From positions 62,001 through 126,000 of the forward strand of contig JADJLL010000003.1 in assembly GCA_016710095.1 (NCBI GenBank): a stretch of DNA of 64,000 nt, written 5' to 3'. The position numbers were made by a program, and so were the translations under genes. Below the pieces are notes generated by a model. The model was not told the DNA's origin, did no database searches, and was given only the letters and a program-made list of their open reading frames with translations. Shown piece after piece: positions 62,701 through 64,000 of the stretch. Positions within the stretch are counted from its first letter, which is position 1. The number at the start of each line of letters is the position of its first letter. Source of the DNA: Candidatus Eiseniibacteriota bacterium. GTDB taxonomy: Bacteria; Eisenbacteria; RBG-16-71-46.

Positions 62701-64000
62701 CGACCTCGTGACGATGCTGCTGAACTACGTCTCCGTGCGGCTCGCACAACTGGACGGCGGCTTCGGCGATGCACGCCTGCTGGGCACCGCGGGCGCGAAC
62801 GCCGCGCTGGTCGTGGCGGATCGCGACGGCGACGGACTGGCCGACGTCGCGGTCGCGTGCGGCGTCGCGCCCGCGCAGCGCGTGCTGGCGTGGCGCTCGC
62901 TCGGCGCGGGCGCGGACGGACGCGCCGCGTTCGGCGCCGCATCACAGGTGGCGCTCCCTTCGCCCGCCACCGCGTGTGTACTCGCCGACGTGAACACCGA
63001 CGGGATCGCCGACCTGCTCGTCGCGCACGCGACGGGACTCGCGACGCTGCTCGGCAACGGCACGGCCGGCCGCGGCGACGGGACCTTCCGCCTCGCGACG
63101 ACGCGCGCGTTCGGGGCGGGCTCCGCCTGTGCGCTCACGTGCGCCGACCTGAACGGTGACGGCCGGCTCGACGTGGTCGCGGCCGACAGCACGAACGGCG
63201 CGGTGCTCCTGGGACTCGGCGACGGGCTCGGCGCGTTCGCGACGCCTTCGGGAATCGCCGGCGTGAGCGGCGCGCGTGCGCTCGCGTGGGGCGACTTCGA
63301 CGACGACGGCACGCCGGACCTGTGCGTGACGGGACGCGACGGCGTGAAGCTGGTGCGCGGCGACGGCGTCGCGTTCGCGCCCGCAGGTGTCGCGAACCCC
63401 GGCACGCGCGCGATCGCGGTGCGCGACGGTGACGGCGACGGCCGCGCGGAGGTCTGGGCGCTCGATCCCTCCGGCGCGGTCGTGCGCACGCGCTCTTCGC
63501 TGGCCGCGCCCGCGACGGTTCCCGCGCTCGAGTCGCCCGCGCCGCTGCATCCCGCGCTCGGCGCCGCGCTCACGCTGCACTGGAGCGGACTGTTCGCCGC
63601 GGACGTCGAGCTGTCCTACGACGGCGGCACGCGCTGGACGACGCTCGCGCGCGCCGTGCAGGGCGGCACGTGGCGCTGGAACGTGAACGGACCGGTCACC
63701 GGGCTCGCGCTGCTGCGCGTGCGCGACGCGTTCGCGCCCGCGCGCGGCGACACGACGGCGCCGTTCGTGATCGCGCCGGTTTCGCTGGACGCCACCACCG
63801 GCGGCGACGCGATGGCGTTCGCGATGGCGGCGCCGTGGCCGAATCCTTCGCGCGGCGCGATGACGTTCGCGTTCACCCTTCCGTCGACGGGCGCCGTGAG
63901 CCTCGAGATCCTCGACGTGAGCGGGCGGCGCGTGCGCACGCTGCGGCACGGTGCGCTCGCCGCGGGCCGTCACGCGTTCGCGTTCGACGGACGGAGCGAA
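59782..64000 (+). CDS. Large secreted FG-GAP/VCBS-repeat protein, frame break near 60612-60622, cut by right edge
   Basis: ATG 59782 with GAGGGGAG upstream starts a signal peptide (LRAVLAVSLLCAAPIARA). Integrin-like FG-GAP repeats follow, each with a calcium-binding D-x-D-x-D-G-x-x-D loop (DFNRDGVDDLA, DFDGDGVTDLA, DFDRDGDDDVA, DFDDDGKLDLA). The first frame holds until about 60615 (TFTNAG). The natural continuation AFTTALAPRDLAVADFDGDGIADVA is in the next frame and stays open to base 64000, about 1400 residues in all. Two Ig-like regions (PNGGEAWWPGTEQTVRW near 60940) separate repeat blocks. The last residues (WPNPSRGAMTFAF to ILDVSGRRVRTLRHG) are the start of a FlgD-type sorting tail, so little is missing. 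Confidence 0.8.

Overview
The window is a high-GC bacterial chromosome segment with strong GC bias at third codon positions and GTG and TTG starts beside ATG. It has no rRNA, tRNA, insertion sequence, phage gene or CRISPR array that I can see. Several secreted proteins end in a FlgD-like beta-sandwich sorting tail, others carry FG-GAP/VCBS repeats, and very large multiheme c-type cytochromes are present. That mix suggests an uncultured FCB-group lineage such as Candidatus Eisenbacteria. This placement is inferred from gene content, not proven.

Layout. 1-6.7 kb is mostly peptide use: peptidase T (cut by the left edge), a POT-type peptide symporter and an OPT-family transporter, with a frameshifted DUF1801 gene and GrpB, GyrI-like and DinB genes between them. 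6.9-10.3 kb is one 1135-residue AAA+ protein: two Clp-type ATPase modules fused to a release-factor-2-like tail without a GGQ domain. 10.4-14.7 kb holds a TPR/GWxTD-like exported protein, mmsA and a small membrane protein. 14.7-20.2 kb holds a tiny transcription unit, an 18-haem cytochrome c / cytochrome b membrane protein and a secreted S9 peptidase. 20.5-24.7 kb is a tightly overlapping four-gene operon: corrinoid protein, UroD-type methyltransferase, DUF1638 protein, histidine kinase. 25.0-29.2 kb is reductive pyrimidine catabolism (dihydropyrimidinase, PreT, PreA); an NCS1 nucleobase permease lies at 32.5 kb. 29-44.7 kb holds a small-protein/nucleotidyltransferase pair, an old-yellow enzyme, an M23 peptidase, a five-repeat secreted protein, an aminotransferase, a CZB protein, an OmpA/PorT-type barrel and a MoxR-type ATPase / methyltransferase / VWA operon. 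44.8-48.3 kb is a cytochrome with about 46 CXXCH motifs. 48.4-59.6 kb holds an EEP-fold nuclease, an ABC exporter pair, a flavoprotein, a histidine kinase, a repeat-rich secreted protein and glcD-glcE. An FG-GAP protein runs off the right edge.

How genes work together. The PreTA enzyme, dihydropyrimidinase, NCS1 permease and the CoA-acylating semialdehyde dehydrogenase MmsA fit one route: uracil or thymine to beta-alanine or 3-aminoisobutyrate, then via malonate or methylmalonate semialdehyde to acetyl-CoA or propionyl-CoA. mmsA and the dihydropyrimidinase gene lie 12 kb apart but share a 58-nt leader element (40-nt core 38/40 identical, paired bases changing together) that I do not recognise. 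It is the strongest candidate here for an undescribed regulatory RNA. The two multiheme proteins suggest electron export across the envelope.

At least six genes show single clean reading-frame breaks, mostly at short GC repeats in repetitive secreted genes. Assembly indels are the simplest explanation, so affected genes are annotated as whole units.
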